A stretch of 64,000 nt of DNA from Echinostoma caproni (Eukaryota > Platyhelminthes > Trematoda > Plagiorchiida > Echinostomatidae), in the NCBI GenBank assembly GCA_900618425.1, contig UZAN01040251.1:14171-78170 (forward strand), in the 5' to 3' direction. Made by a program: the position numbers and the translations under genes. Below are positions 50,681 through 63,062 of the stretch, one piece after another (positions within the stretch are counted from its first letter, which is position 1; the number at the start of each line of letters is the position of its first letter). The notes under the pieces were generated by a model. The model was not told the DNA's origin. It worked only from the letters and a program-made list of their open reading frames with translations, and did not search any database.

Positions 50681-53149
50681 TTGAACGGTCGTAGATATAG
50701 CAAAAGATGTGAAGACCAACATACTGTAATTTTGCTATGAATCTGTTCTAAATAACGTTGCTCGTAATGGAGATATTATTCATGTTTGAGAGAACGTATC
50801 GAGTCATAACTGCACTATGAATATGAATCAAATTACTTCCAGACGGGACAAAGGTTTGCCATGAGAAACTAAATTGCATCCTGAGTGAGTAGTGTTTAAC
50901 ACGGACACTCAGCAGAGCAAGTTCCCAGAGTTTATTAGAATGACAGTGAATAAGAATGTTATCAAGAAGCGACCCAAAATACTGTTTAGATAGCTCGAAA
51001 ACTATTAGATTATGGTAACTTCAAAGTGCAAATAAGGCGTTGAACACTGGTGTTTGAGCTCTTTCCTCTATGATTTTTCGACCTAATATCCGAAGAAATC
51101 AAGACACCGATGCTTTCAAAACTCCAAGCATTTATCACAAATAATGACTGTTGTGCTAAGTGGGAAATAATGAAATGCAATCAACTATATTTGGCTTGTG
51201 AAATAGACGTTCATGAACGAGACACTGGGTCTTACAGAAGAGACGGATAGCTGCTACCGAAAGGTTCTCGGATACTCTGACATTTTAAGTAGCCGAAATG
51301 AGAGTGCGAAAGCATGTTAGGGTTACCAATATTGTTTTATTGCAGTATGCTGGTATCCGGACTAAGTATGAACTTTATGTTAGCCCCATGGTCACACTTA
51401 GCTTTAACGCACGGGCTGACTTGCCAACACATTGTTAGTTTCGGCTTCAATATATAGTACAAAAGCAACTCAACAGTCAACGAACTGTTATTAGACACGG
51501 ATCATGTGAATCGGTGCATAGCAGTAAAATAAAGTAATAATCATTCGAATGAAATAATCAAAAACGTGAACCCATTCTCGGCTGTATTAAACGATGCGCA
51601 TCATTTCTCAGTGACAGTATAACTCAATGAATGTAAGAGACATTATTTGTTTAGCCGAACTTCTAAAATAGGTCTTTCTATTCATGATTTGTGACAATAA
51701 GCTAATTCATGAAACAAGCCTACTGAGATAAACAATAGGTTTTGAGAGCAGTGATATCAATCTGTTACACTTAAGAGCGATGTCAGCGTATTCAGTACTT
51801 ACTCAAAATTAGCGATTTTGCCATTTGCATTTGAAATACCGCCATTCAATAATGTAGATGACGAACGATCATAATCAGGTTCCTAAACCATTTTTCTTTT
51901 GACCATCGCGGGAAGACTATGTGGAGATATAATATTTTCGTTTTACTTTATGTTGAGTTCAGGTGTTTATGCTGAGAACTAACAAACTATAAAAACGATA
52001 AACATGTCAAAGTCACAATCTGCCAACATTTGCTTAATGTCGCACAACAGTCTCAGATATACGGTTGACCCATTAACTAGGCATATACATCTATAATATT
52101 GTTTTTGAACCACTGGATCCGTTTAATTCATCGAACCAAGACAAAACATACTTTTTTTTAAAATTTGATAGCCCTGTACATTTTTACGCTTCTGTTCACT
52201 ATGATTTATCAACCCAATATGCTGTGCATGTAGTTGTTTTTTTACGTTACCAATGGTGAAGATCAAAACCTGCTTTAAGGGTAAAGAAAAGACATTGAAT
52301 TCTCAAGACCTGCGTTATTCTTAATTAGGTATTTGCTTATTTAGTTATTTGCTTTCCACTTTGTACTGTTTAAATTTATTCATATATGTCATAAAACGTT
52401 TCTGATTCCCTGTAATCTATGATTGATTTATGGAAAAATACTATTATTTAACTCAGTCGAAGGGAAACATTTTTAGCATTACCTTTTTCTGTCAAATCAA
52501 CATCTGTCATCCTTAAACGCTCAGACGGGAGTGAATCATTATATATTGGTTTATAAAACTAATCGGTCACCAACACTTTTTAAACGTCTTTTACCCATAT
52601 CACTTCACAATATTCCCAGATATGTTCGATAATGCAGAGTAACTAATCCACTGATAGAGAGGCGTTCAATCTGCGACTTTGTGAATTGAGTATGGTTACG
52701 AAAGTAGTGAACTCATCATTCGAAACCAACCAGTCGCCTTATATTTCGTTTTACATCTAGATAAAAATATTTTCTTTAAATGTGTGTTCTATTCTTCTGA
52801 GTGGAGTCTAGTGGTATATACATGGCTAAAACTAGATTGCGTTCATTTAACGGAGGTCTCTCGGTTTACTCCTTAACAAAAATATTTCACTGAAGTATTC
52901 CTCATGCGAACTTAAAACGTGTCAAAAGACTATTTACCGTTTTTGTGATTAGGATATAGAAAATGCTATTCATTTTTTTCAGGACCATGTGTGGTCTTCC
53001 AGCTCCATATTTGGTCAGTGGTTGGTTTTTAACAAACTGTATCTTGCACCTTCTTCTTCACTGATCCGACATATTATGTACTCACAGTGTTAGCTGATGA
53101 TCTTTAGCTTCCCGCACCGCACGCGTATTCTGTTACATGAAGATTTCGT
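50681..53149. other. no recognised gene
   Basis: AT-rich DNA with no frame of 60 codons or more and no recognisable element; the emptiest stretch of comparable size in the window. Confidence 0.5.
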
Positions 53150-53154
53150 CAAGG

Positions 53155-53345
53155 GAAGGGCGGTAGTGGCTCGGTGGTAACGTCACCGATTATCACCGCG
53201 AAGGACGAGTGTTCCAATCCCACCACCACCGCCTGATTTTCTCTTTGTGTATTGTAGGGCAGCCCTTTGTTTGGCCGCTTCCCCCTTCCTGAAAATTGTA
53301 TCTTTGTATAGTCAATAAAATGTGTACTAAGAATTGCTCGGCTCA
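53155..53345 (+). mobile_element. tRNA-derived SINE, second family
   Basis: A-box-like TGGCTCGGTGG at 53167-53177 and B-box-like TGTTCCAATCC at 53210-53220 have tRNA-like spacing. GGGCGGT (53158-53164) pairs with ACCGCCT (53228-53234) with one wobble. The body after the head contains GGGCAGCCC and ends near AATAAAA (about 53312). The body is unrelated to that of the SINE at 20772, so it is a different family. The internal promoter looks reasonably preserved, but transcription cannot be judged from sequence. Confidence 0.75.
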
Positions 53346-53504
53346 GTCTAACATCAACTGACAAGATTGGTTTCAAGTAACTGTACAAGAAAAAAGTGAC
53401 ACCACCAAAGCAGGACTACCAGTGTCATTATTTGTCTTGCAAGCCCTGTGAATATCGCGAAGTTAAAAGTTAGCGTACAATCAATAACATATGTTGTTTA
53501 ATAT

Positions 53505-53829
53505 TGCTACTTTTGGGCAGAATTGATATTGGTCATCGATTTCGCGTGCTCTCATTCCAATGTAAACGCACATTTATATGATCATGTGAAACAAAGAAGC
53601 ATAACAGTCAAAATTAGTCATTTGAACAAAACGTTGGACAAGTGAGTCGAGTGATTTGTGTTTGGTTAGGGGTTGAGGTCAAATAAGATGAGAAAATTTG
53701 ATATGGGGTGAACTGGACCAAACGATTTGATGAATGTGGTAAACTAGGGAGGGGGAGGGAAGGTCATGTCACATCATGCTATGGTATGGTGGTATCAAAT
53801 GTGATATCATCACTACCGTTGCAAAAACA
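53505..53829 (-). mobile_element. Penelope-like element, 3' region (copy B)
   Basis: Lies immediately 3' (minus-strand sense) of the GIY-YIG domain and matches 9145-9430 as reverse complement. Having two copies of the same non-coding tail defines it as part of the element and gives an approximate 3' end near 53505. Confidence 0.75.
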
Positions 53830-54127
53830 GTTGAGCCATAAATGTTTTTTGAACACAATTGCGGTTTCAAGCGATGAACAATTATCGCTTCTAAGAATTC
53901 AAAGTCCGTGAACTTCGAGGCCTCGCAATGACTCGAAACGCTTTGAATGGGTCCAAGTGGTGACCGGAGTCTAACAAATGACGGGAAATCGCACTAGATG
54001 GTAATTTCCCTCCGCGAAGACCAAGCTGTTTCGGAATATGTTCACACATTCTGGTTGGTAAGTGACGTTCTGTCGTTCCGATATACCGCTGACCGCAATA
54101 AATTGAATTACTATATTTAGTTGCTAA
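53830..54127 (-). pseudogene. Penelope-like retroelement GIY-YIG endonuclease domain
   Basis: The minus strand from 54127 reads into S-I-Y-C-G-Q-R-Y-I-G-T-T-E-R, containing the I-Y and Y-I-G of the GIY-YIG signature. T-R-M-C-E-H-I-P carries the conserved Arg and His region, then S-A-I-S-R-H-L-L-D-S-G-H-H. After a one-base frame change near 53895, F-L-E-A-I-I-V-H-R-L-K-P-Q-L-C carries the conserved Glu of the nuclease fold. About 70 codons are open before the frameshift, so this domain is unusually well preserved for the window. In Penelope-like elements this nuclease follows the reverse transcriptase and acts at the target site. No reverse-transcriptase block was found upstream (54128-54500), so the copy is 5' truncated. 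Confidence 0.87.
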
Positions 54128-56849
54128 TCATAGAGTATTTTCTGAGACTCGTAAAGTTCTTGAATTCTCCCTATATTCCGAGATAGCAAACTGTTACCGT
54201 ACAAGATTCTTTGTTTTGTACGATAAACTGACACTTGTAAAACCACAGTGTTGTCCTTGAAGTACCTAAATAAACGTTTCTTGTCGAAAACACGCATCCC
54301 TGCTGATTTATTGGTTTGGCTTTGATTAGGTAATATATTTCTCTCGTCCTATTATTTTGGGCAGCACGACTTGATCAAATTTACGTTGACATATCATTAA
54401 TAAGTACTGTTCAAGCTGTTTTGAGTAACGGCTGGTTCCGAAATCAAAGGAACGTCAGAAGAGTACATTATGTCAATTCTGTAGACTTGGCCCAAAATGA
54501 CTTTACGATTTTCGTGAAATAAGTAAGAAGAAACGTATCAGGGATCCTTGGATATGTCGAACCAAATAATGCTCAAGGGTTATACTCGACATACCCCTAG
54601 TCATATGATACGGTTTTGTTCCGAGTACATTTGTTACTTAACTAAACAAAGTTGATAACATCTTATTCTCAAAAAAAAATTGTGAAACAATGTGTGCATC
54701 TGGTTGCATTTGCAATTGCATAACTTCAAACAAATTATTAGAAACAGAAACTGGATTTGGAAAAACTGTCTTTGAGGCAGATAACCATTCGTCAACAGCC
54801 ATTGGAAGTGTTTTGAATGCTGGACAACGCCCCGAGAAAATTGCAATACATTTCCTCGATATTTGTTTGCCTTACTGCCAGTTATTATTGTGTTGCAACT
54901 ATTATACTGGTAGTTGAAGCTAACATTATTTATCGAATTCCATGAACTAAGAAAATTAGTTGCCTGTTCGGAGTACCAACTGTTATTTTCATACCTGAAA
55001 TACAACGTTTCTGTTTATTCTGGAAGTTGCATAACCCTCGTTATAATGTACATTGTCCTCGTGTTAAGGTTCAACTACAAGCATTCGTCCCTGAAAAACT
55101 AAACTAGTGATGTCGGCTGAAAGAAATCGCTCATCTATATAGAAAAGCTGCTCGTCAAATTCGTTAGCTTTCATGAACAAAGAAAGACGGCCTATCTCAA
55201 TCCATTGTAAGTTGATGCACTACTAGAGGAACATTCCTGCCGTCAGCTGTGGAACAGCGTGAAGTTGATATATAGTTGTTGATCCTGAACCACTACAGCC
55301 CTATCTCACATCAAGGAGCTTGACAATTATTTTACTCCAGTTAGCAATGGTGCACAAGCTTACCGATACGAAGGAAACCGTCGCTTGTTCGTCATCTTCT
55401 TGCGCCGGTCACACCGGGCATGGTTCAAAGAAGCTGAATCTTGTCTTAAAACATCAGTGAAATACCTGAAACAAATTTGTTCATTCATGGAAATCAATGT
55501 CTGGCAGAAGGTAGGCAGAGCGATACACGGTGTGATATATGCAACACTGCAGTCTTTACGCAGCAAAATGACGTTTCAACCAATTGCTTCACCCACTACA
55601 GATACACTTAGTTGTCTGACACATTCCGTTTCGTCCATGATTGACAAAAATACAATATATTTATTGTTAGCATCTTCGACTGCGTACACTCAACTCATTT
55701 GACAGAAACACCCTATTGACAAAACCGCAGCAACGAAATCCCCCACAGCATCTATTGAGTAACATAAGTGCTTATTTTACGGAACGACTCCTGCTCACAA
55801 GTAAGAGTGGTATTAGATAACAGTCTGCCATTGTAAATCAAATTGTATTTTAGGGCTCCCTGTAACCCATGCGAATCCAAACGCCGATGATGTACTGCTT
55901 GAAATTGCACCTGACAAAACCCTTCCATAGACATCTTTCACTCATCTTTAAATTCCAATTCCAAATGATCTGAAGGTGTTGACCTTCCAATGCAACCAGA
56001 CAAATACATTGATAATTTGTGTTCCATCTATGATTTCTGCATCACATCTTTCAAAATCTCGATCAAAACCCTAAAAGTTGAAGTCACAAAGCTTAAAATA
56101 TCTTAAGTGTTTTTTACCTACCGGCCTAGAATTTCCCTACATCGTGCAGAAAAAAATCGTTTTACGTTGGAAGGCTGATATTTTAGCTTTTACTTTTTCA
56201 ACATGTGACACAACGGTTGCATTTGATTTCCAAGCATGAGTACTTTGTGCGTCTGCTCATTGTTCCCCGATTTTTGTCTAGCTTTTTATTTTGATCAGAC
56301 GCTATCGCAGATCAATTCTAGTTAAAGCGGTCACGTATTTGGCCTCGGTCGACTCCATTTTCAATCAAAACCTGAAACCATGTAAACGTCTCTGTTGCTC
56401 AATCTTTCCTGATAAATCAACGCTCTCTCACCCGACTTCCACTTCTGTCATTCGCGATCAATTGTGACTGTTAAACATTAACATTACTGCTGCTTACAGT
56501 TCTAGTGTATTGTATCTTTTCCAGTTTAAGGTATTCAAGGGAACAAACAAAAAGGAACTGGGAGACAATCAAATTTGGCTGATGCTATATTTTCTACTTT
56601 GCGACGAAGTCCTGAAAACAATATCATCGGATCCGCCTCATTACTATCTACAGCAAATTTGGCTAAACAGTGGCTAAATCCTTAGGCAAGAGTTATGTTT
56701 TTGGTAGGCAAATCACTGCAAATTTGGCATATCAAGATGAAAGAACTCGCATAACAATTTTATCCGTACTTAAGATCCCATATCCAAAACGGATGGTAGA
56801 AATGCTTCTTATTCTGATATCCGTCACGAGTCAGAGCGATTGGAATATA
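54128..56849. other. possible Penelope linker, then no recognised gene
   Basis: 54128-54300 may be decayed linker between Penelope reverse transcriptase and nuclease (minus strand), but no motif is secure. Overlapping frames at 54634-55005 (123 codons, minus) and 54690-54917 (plus, cysteine-rich) and a 105-codon plus frame at 55385-55702 are unrecognised. Confidence 0.35.
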
Positions 56850-56935
56850 TATCTAGATATTCTGAGTTCGATTCCAGCCACCACCACCACTCATGTTGGC
56901 CTCAGGCAGCCGTTTGGAATGTGAATTATTTCGCA
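56850..56935 (+). repeat. SINE-like fragment
   Basis: AGTTCGATTCCAGCCACCAC (about 56866-56885) is a good B-box with the CCACC context seen in both SINEs. AGGCAGCCGTTTGG follows, resembling GGGCAGCCCTTTG of the 53155 SINE. No A-box was recognised upstream, so only the 3' half of a head and part of the body remain. Confidence 0.5.
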
Positions 56936-59900
56936 AGATATGTTTTCTCACCTTGTTCACAATTTATCCTCTCCAAAACATACAAAAAATGTTGTTTTGG
57001 CTCGTTCTTCAAAGGAATAAGTTGACCTAGACTGAAAATGTTTAGCGATACCCCAGAACCACTGTTGTTTAAAGTCAGCCATAACGAAGAAACACCTTCA
57101 AATTCAAAGGCGCTCCTTACTCCAAGTTATTACTAGGTATAACTATTCAGTCAGCGTTACTTTCTCAGAGTTTTCTTGTAAAGATCACCGTTCCAATTCG
57201 ATTTTGGTTGTTCATTATTTCCATCCAACGCATCCAACATCCAACTCAGACGACCCATGTAACATTACCACCCTTCCCCTCGGCATCTTTTTGTTTAACT
57301 AAACGTGCACCCAGTGTTTGACCTATGTTCGCATTACTCAGGTTCGGTTCGCAAGCACCGTGACACAAAATGCATTTTCGTCCCACGTTGTTTTAGTGGA
57401 TTACAAACAACTGCTACAAAACTGTCACTTATATGCAAGCCCCGCACTCCTTGTTGGTATTCCTGTTCGTTCGCTAGCCAAGTGCTCACTTCTTTATGAT
57501 ACGTTTGACCCTGAAATTATTTTTTTTCGAACACATTTGTCATTCAACCGTGGTGCACTTAACCGAGTCCTACTCAGTCACTGACATTCTCAAACCCTAC
57601 CCCACGTCTCAGTATTTCGATCTGGACCAACAACAAATAGTATTGGCTCACTGCATTGTTCAGACCTATAAGCATATCCATTTTATTGTCGCGCTCGATG
57701 TTAGCACGTGTCGCTGTTTATGAAAATTGCTCTCTAGCTCTAAAACATTGAATCCGTAGGTTTACTGAATGAACCGGAATTCCACCTTATTTGGGTGTTT
57801 TTACAAACCGTTTAACTGTACTGATGAGATGTGTTCTATTCACGGAGGTGTTGGACTTGTTTGGATATTAATATAAAACCGCAGTTGTACCAATCGGTTG
57901 CCATTGGTTTCGTGCAGTTATCTCTACCGACGTAATCGGGATTCGTCGCGCCTATCATGCAATCGGAGTAGGCTGGCGTCCGGTTCAGCGATACTCGATA
58001 ATTCTATACCATTAAACTGATTTTCGAAACGCTTTTAGCAATAACCATGAAATTAACGAAAGCGAAAAGCACAAATTATATTATTAACTTTAACGTCTGC
58101 TCACCTTAGGAAATTGGCTTATGTAATGCGACTGTAATTCAGGCTTTCTTAACACAGTGACGTGAACAGAAATACGCAAAAGGATGTCCCACATTCTCGT
58201 ATTCTCACAGCTGAATACAAATAGAGGCTTGAGAGTAACGGGCGATGGCGGGAGAATGAGATTACAAAACGACCGAAACATCGGGTGGCGAGGAAACACT
58301 AGCAGACAGGTCCACCATGGGTCTGGGTTAAAGATAAATTTGCAAGCAATGCACATAAAACACCTTGCCCCAAAGTGATCTACTGAGAAAGAAGCAATCA
58401 ATATTACTTATCACTCACTCGGTTGCCGAAACTACAGTTAAGTGAATTATGTTGGAGAAAACTACGGTTTCACATAAATGGAAACTGTTTAGCAATATTT
58501 ATACTGCCAGTAACACGGCCTTTGAAGAAATAAATCACCATAGGTTTTCTGGCAAAAAGTTAAATCTTTGGTTCTCATCTCACAAGAGAATAAGTGCCGC
58601 GTTTCTCAAGTTCAATTATTAAGCAAATGTAAACTGGATCCGGCTGCATGACGGTCCGAAGCGCGCGGTCTCACATATAAGAAGCTTCCAATGGTTGTTT
58701 TTGGGTAAACAATCTACCTTGTGAACAGATGACCCAAACATGTGAACCTTTCCATCCCCCGAGTTATACAAAATCCTCCGGAACTTCTTGATGGACACCT
58801 ATGTGTAACCTCACTACTGTGTTTGACTAAATAATGCAAACGCTTGAAACAAAAATACGGGTCACCGTGCAAGTTACGTGCAGGTTGTAGCAAAAATGAC
58901 AACCAACGATCCAGGACTTCCAGACGCGTCTGTTTAAACCGAATTCAGTGAGGGTGAAATTTTGAAATCATATTGTAGAATCTGTGGCATTTGAAACTAT
59001 GTTCCCAAAGATCCCGCACACGTGTTAGGTATTCAGCTGGAAATTGGTTAACGATTCTTTTGATTTTATTCATGAACCATATCAACAGTATTTATTGAAC
59101 TTACTATATTTTGCTTGACCAAAGCTGACATTTTCAGAGCTATCATGCATTTATTAATGTTTTCTATTAGGTGTAATACAGTTTTCCTAAAATGAGAGTG
59201 GTCTATAACCCTTTTTTCTGATATTTCGGGTGACAACAAGAGTCGATAAGAACAGAAAGAGAACCACTGTGAATGGTTTGGGCGTCAGGTTTAAGAGAAA
59301 ATTTGTATCTCAGAGTCTCATTATCGGAATCAATAATTTTTTTCCGGGGGACTAGCTGTAGAACAATATTGTGACAGCATCATTTTTGGTCATTCGATCA
59401 GCAATCGTATGTGATCGCTGTTCCTTCATTGATGAATAATATTCTATCAGATTAGAAGGGGAAAGAAGCAGGGAAGTAGTTGAGGGTACTGATTGTTAAT
59501 TGAGGGAAATCTATGACACTATTAACCAAGTTCCTTCACTGATGTGAAGTCATTTCGAGAGATGCAAATGACTTGTGCCCCCGGAGCAGTCATGATATAG
59601 TTGGAAGCTCTTTAGCGGGAAAAAACAAAAGCCCATAGGATCAGTATCTGAATTGCGGCACCGTATCACACACAATGTGTGAAAAGTAAATTATTATTCC
59701 GAAAGCAGTTCATTTAGAATTCTGAAGTATACTGGAGAGGGTGAGCCAAGCCTGTAGATAAGACTGAAGTCTCTTTTGTCAGGGAAGTATTGGAGAACTC
59801 TCATGTTAAGAGCGCAATATACGCCCCTAACCTCAAACGAAAGTTGACTAGATAGAAANNNATAAGTTATCATATTAACATCATTAGGATGCATGAAGCA

Positions 59901-60383
59901 CGCACACCGAAGATTTTATATTATAAACAATTAAAGTGTTCGGAACTTGAATCCCAGAAATGATGTTCTTTGGTTTCGATCCCTCTAATATTCAGAAGTC
60001 GCTAACAATTGCTTCCTTTATTTGACCTATATAAAAAAAAACATTTTTTGGTTTTCTAAAAACATGAAATACCTCTAGGACTGTATTTGTACTAATGTAC
60101 TGAAAAATGAAAAAGTATCTCACGAAATGATCGCGCAAAACATAAAGAAAAAGGAAAGTTTCATTTCTTGCAAATAACGTTTTCTTCGTCTGATGGTATG
60201 CACGAATATCATGTAATGCAACATCTCCCCATGGTCGTAAATCTTACAAGTTACGTTTTTTAGGTCAGTGATAGCTTTATGTAGCCGGATTGGTGAGTTT
60301 TCAGCATTTACATTATATTTGTGGATTCGAATTTGCAAATTCATTACATAATGCAACTGGAAGCAGCAGACTGCGTTTCTTAA
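56936..60383. other. no recognised gene
   Basis: Overlapping plus-strand frames at 57305-57723 and a 103-codon minus frame at 58090-58401 have no recognisable motif. An N run lies at 59859-59861. Confidence 0.35.
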
Positions 60384-60840
60384 TTATCTGGAAATTTTCT
60401 CCTTGTCAATAATTAGACGTGCTAAATATGGCAGAACAAAATTACGATAAGCAGAGATACGCGCAAACTGAAGTTTAAATCTTGAGCAAGTGATTAATGT
60501 AGACAAAGCTTTTGAAAATTCGTTGTGTGGTGAGTGTCTGAGAGATTTGGCAGTGAAACTCTCACATGCTTGTAGGTGTCTATCTACGATAGAATCCGTG
60601 AGTTTATCCTTGATAATGCCACTAAATTGAGAGTGTTTCAGAAGTCTCTCCAGTAAATTAAACCCGTTCTTCAACATACCGGTAAAAAGCATCGAGGAGT
60701 GATACAACCAGTGGGACAGCACACATGCATTCACAAACCTAACAATCAGATTGTGAAGGACAGAGCATATTTTCCATCTAAGTGGGAAATATGAAAGCTT
60801 CCTAACTTAACGGAATGTCTTTTCAACATGCAGTGATCAT
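60384..60840 (-). pseudogene. non-LTR retrotransposon C-terminal region (RTE/Jockey-like)
   Basis: The minus-strand 116-codon frame contains L-S-H-W-L-Y-H-S-S-M-L-F-T-G-M-L-K near 60710, F-N-L-L-E-R-L-L-K-H, a D-S-I-V-D-R-H-L-Q-A-C-E-S-F segment, and S-A-Y-R-N-F-V-L-P-Y-L-A-R-L near 60440. That is the conserved tail of the same kind of element as 48600-50680, whose tail has D-F-K-L-L-Q-R-G-L-T-I-I-S. Upstream on this strand Y-F-P-L-R-W-K extends the match to about 60830. The frame is open and comparatively well preserved. Only the part after the reverse transcriptase remains. Confidence 0.78.
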
Positions 60841-61299
60841 GATAAATTGTGTGATAATGTGACGCAAAGGGATTTTACCACTGTTGATTTCGGTACGGGT
60901 TCGTGACTGGCAGAGAGGCCAGGGACCCTACCTGTGAGGGCTAAATACGTTACATCCGCTAAACATTTAACATTTACAGGATTTCAATGAGAGACAATGG
61001 GGCAAGGCGCAAGTAACAATGTCGGTCAGCTTGCTTTGAATTTCTCAAGTCCCTAGAGAGGTGAATGCTTCGCAACATAAAACAGCGTCATTTGCGTATT
61101 TACAGCAAATGAATGCAACAGGAAAGTGAAATTGTTTAACACTTAGTGAAAATAAAAGTAAAATATATGGCAGCTCGCAGAACACCAGAAGGAACCGTGT
61201 GAGTGGAGGACTTTTGTCGTGCAGGCACGTAAACTGCCTGCCACTTGTGAAATAAACACGGGTCGATCGGCTAACGTTTAGATTACCACCACTTCCGGT
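60841..61299. other. no recognised gene
   Basis: Between two minus-strand non-LTR fragments. It is shorter than the missing reverse-transcriptase part would be, so if the flanking pieces belong to one element a deletion occurred here. No motif seen. Confidence 0.35.
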
Positions 61300-61690
61300 A
61301 ATCAGGTTGAGCCATGCCGATCCCTACAGATTGCCGAAAGCGTTCTTGTAGTCAAAGAACACCATTCGAACGGTCTTTGTTTGCTTATCTAGAGCCGAAA
61401 TTATTGGATGAACAAGGTTTGCAACGCCACCAATTATTGCGCACAACAAACGATATGCAAATTGATGTATGCCGTCTGAGATAAGCTCAGTGATAACCCC
61501 ATGGCATCAACCATCTGTCAAATAATTGGAGCATTACTGACATGCAGGTGATGGAACGATACTTCCCAGGTTCCGTTGTCCGAATGGGACTTATCTTGGT
61601 TAGTCTCCAAATATCAGAAATTGTTCCGCTTATCAGACAGTAATTGAATATTTTAGACAACGGGGCTGGAATAGTGCCCGTGAAACTGGA
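61300..61690 (-). pseudogene. non-LTR retrotransposon reverse transcriptase N-terminal half
   Basis: The minus strand reads L-S-K-I-F-N-Y-C-L-I-S-G-T-I-S-D-I-W-R-L-T-K-I-S-P-I near 61660-61580, then G-K-Y-R-S-I-T-C-M-S-V-M-L near 61560 (Y-R-P-I block with P changed to S). After a frameshift come E-L-I-S-D-G-I-H-Q-F-A-Y-R near 61480 and V-F-F-D-Y-K-N-A-F-G-N-L near 61335, which holds the first catalytic Asp. Later catalytic motifs are lacking. It may or may not be the same insertion as 60384-60840. Confidence 0.75.
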
Positions 61691-62089
61691 CTAAACTTGG
61701 AATTTAGTCTTTCAACGTCAACAGAATCCATTATGTGTTGATGTATACTGCAACAAAATGATTGAAGCATAAAATGAAACCCACCCAAAAACCGAATAGT
61801 AATACCTAACTTTGGAATTGACAACGATGCGTTCTATTGACAAATAAATCTATATGAGTAAAAATATAGTTTTCCCGTTCGACGGTAAACTTACCAATAA
61901 TTATGAACAATTTGACTTCTCTGTTCTGATCTAATTCGTCGACAAAGTTACAGCTTATGCAGTATTATCCGAGACCAAAATCGGAGATTTTCTTTCCCAT
62001 TTCACCGCCAGATGTGTGCGCGTTTGAATCGAGTCACCAAACATTCAGTTTCTTGAGTATTCCCCAACACCGCTAATGTACCCAATAGA

Positions 62090-62885
62090 CACATAGAGAG
62101 TACTTCAAACCTGGGGACTGGATGTGTGTGGACCTCTGCCTATTAGTCCAAGCGGTAACAGGTACATTGTCGTGATGGTCGAACCCGTATCTCGCTGGGT
62201 GGAAAAGATACCAACCTCAGATCAAACAGAAGAAACAGTTGCTCGGATAGTTATTGACAACGTGATTGCAAGATCCGGTACCCCGGAAAATGTCATTAAC
62301 GGCCAGGGACCGTGTTTCGAATCACAGATTTTTCGGGATACCTTAGAGTGTTGAGATATCAAACGACCAAGAACGTCCCCTATCGTCCGCAGGCCAACAG
62401 AATGAAGAAAAGATTCAACAGAACAATGAAGGAATGGCTCAATAACCATCGCGGTGATTGATAAGGAAGCCTACCGGAAATCCTTTCAAACTACAGAACA
62501 TCTCATTCTACAACAGAGATACCACCCTTTGAAATGCTATACGGTGGAGAAGCCAGAACGCCCCTTGATGTGTTACTCGGAAGATCCGGTGAACAGCTCT
62601 CCACGAAGGAGCGAGACAAACTGCAGAGAGAACCGGTTGAGAAAACCAGGGAAACCAACAGCACAACAACACAAGGTACGACAAAAACACCGATCACAAA
62701 AGTGGCATCCGTTCGTACCAGGACAACTGGTTAAAGATAAGAACCTAGGCAGACCCGAAAAAAACAGAACCGGGAGCAGGAAGCTTCGAGCAGAGCTGGA
62801 TGGGGCCACTCGCCGTACTGAAGAGGAGGAACGACAGTTTTCGGACCAGTAAGGGTCCTCACGGAAGACAGGTAAGTGGTAAACA
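62090..62885 (+). pseudogene. Ty3/Gypsy integrase core and C-terminus, inactive
   Basis: L-D-V-C-G-P-L-P-I-S-P-S-G-N-R-Y begins near 62118 and carries the first catalytic Asp (62121-62123). The second site, normally S-D-Q-G or S-D-R-G, reads N-G-Q-G near 62297, so Asp is Gly. The third, normally N-G-x-x-E-R-x-N, reads R-P-Q-A-N-R-M-K-K-R-F near 62385, so Glu is Lys. F-E-M-L-Y-G-G-E-A-R-T-P-L (62530-62570), a basic linker, and G-P-L-A-V-L-K-R with L-R-R-W-Y (62803-62900) are the usual C-terminal features. Frameshifts lie near 62355 and 62450-62530. Dead but still easily read, hence moderately young. Confidence 0.9.
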
Positions 62886-63062
62886 TTTAAGGAGGTGGTA
62901 CACTCGCACCAGTCACTTAAGAGGACAGCCAAGTGCGATGCAGCGCGGTACAAAGAGAGTCCCGGCTAGCGACCGAACCAAGAATGAGGCACATCCGACC
63001 AGACGCGTAGACGCATCAATCGACTTTTTCCCAGCCAGCTCGCCTTCTCATTACAACATTTC
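62886..63062 (+). mobile_element. Ty3/Gypsy 3'-end sequence
   Basis: Downstream of the integrase C-terminus; 62947-63012 and 63027-63044 match two separated segments of 22740-23270. The frame stays open as S-A-M-Q-R-G-T-K-R-V-P-A-S-D-R-T-K-N-E. Compared with the other copy about 300 bases between the two motifs are missing here. The Gypsy match ends within about 20 bases of the start of the CR1-like element. Confidence 0.65.
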
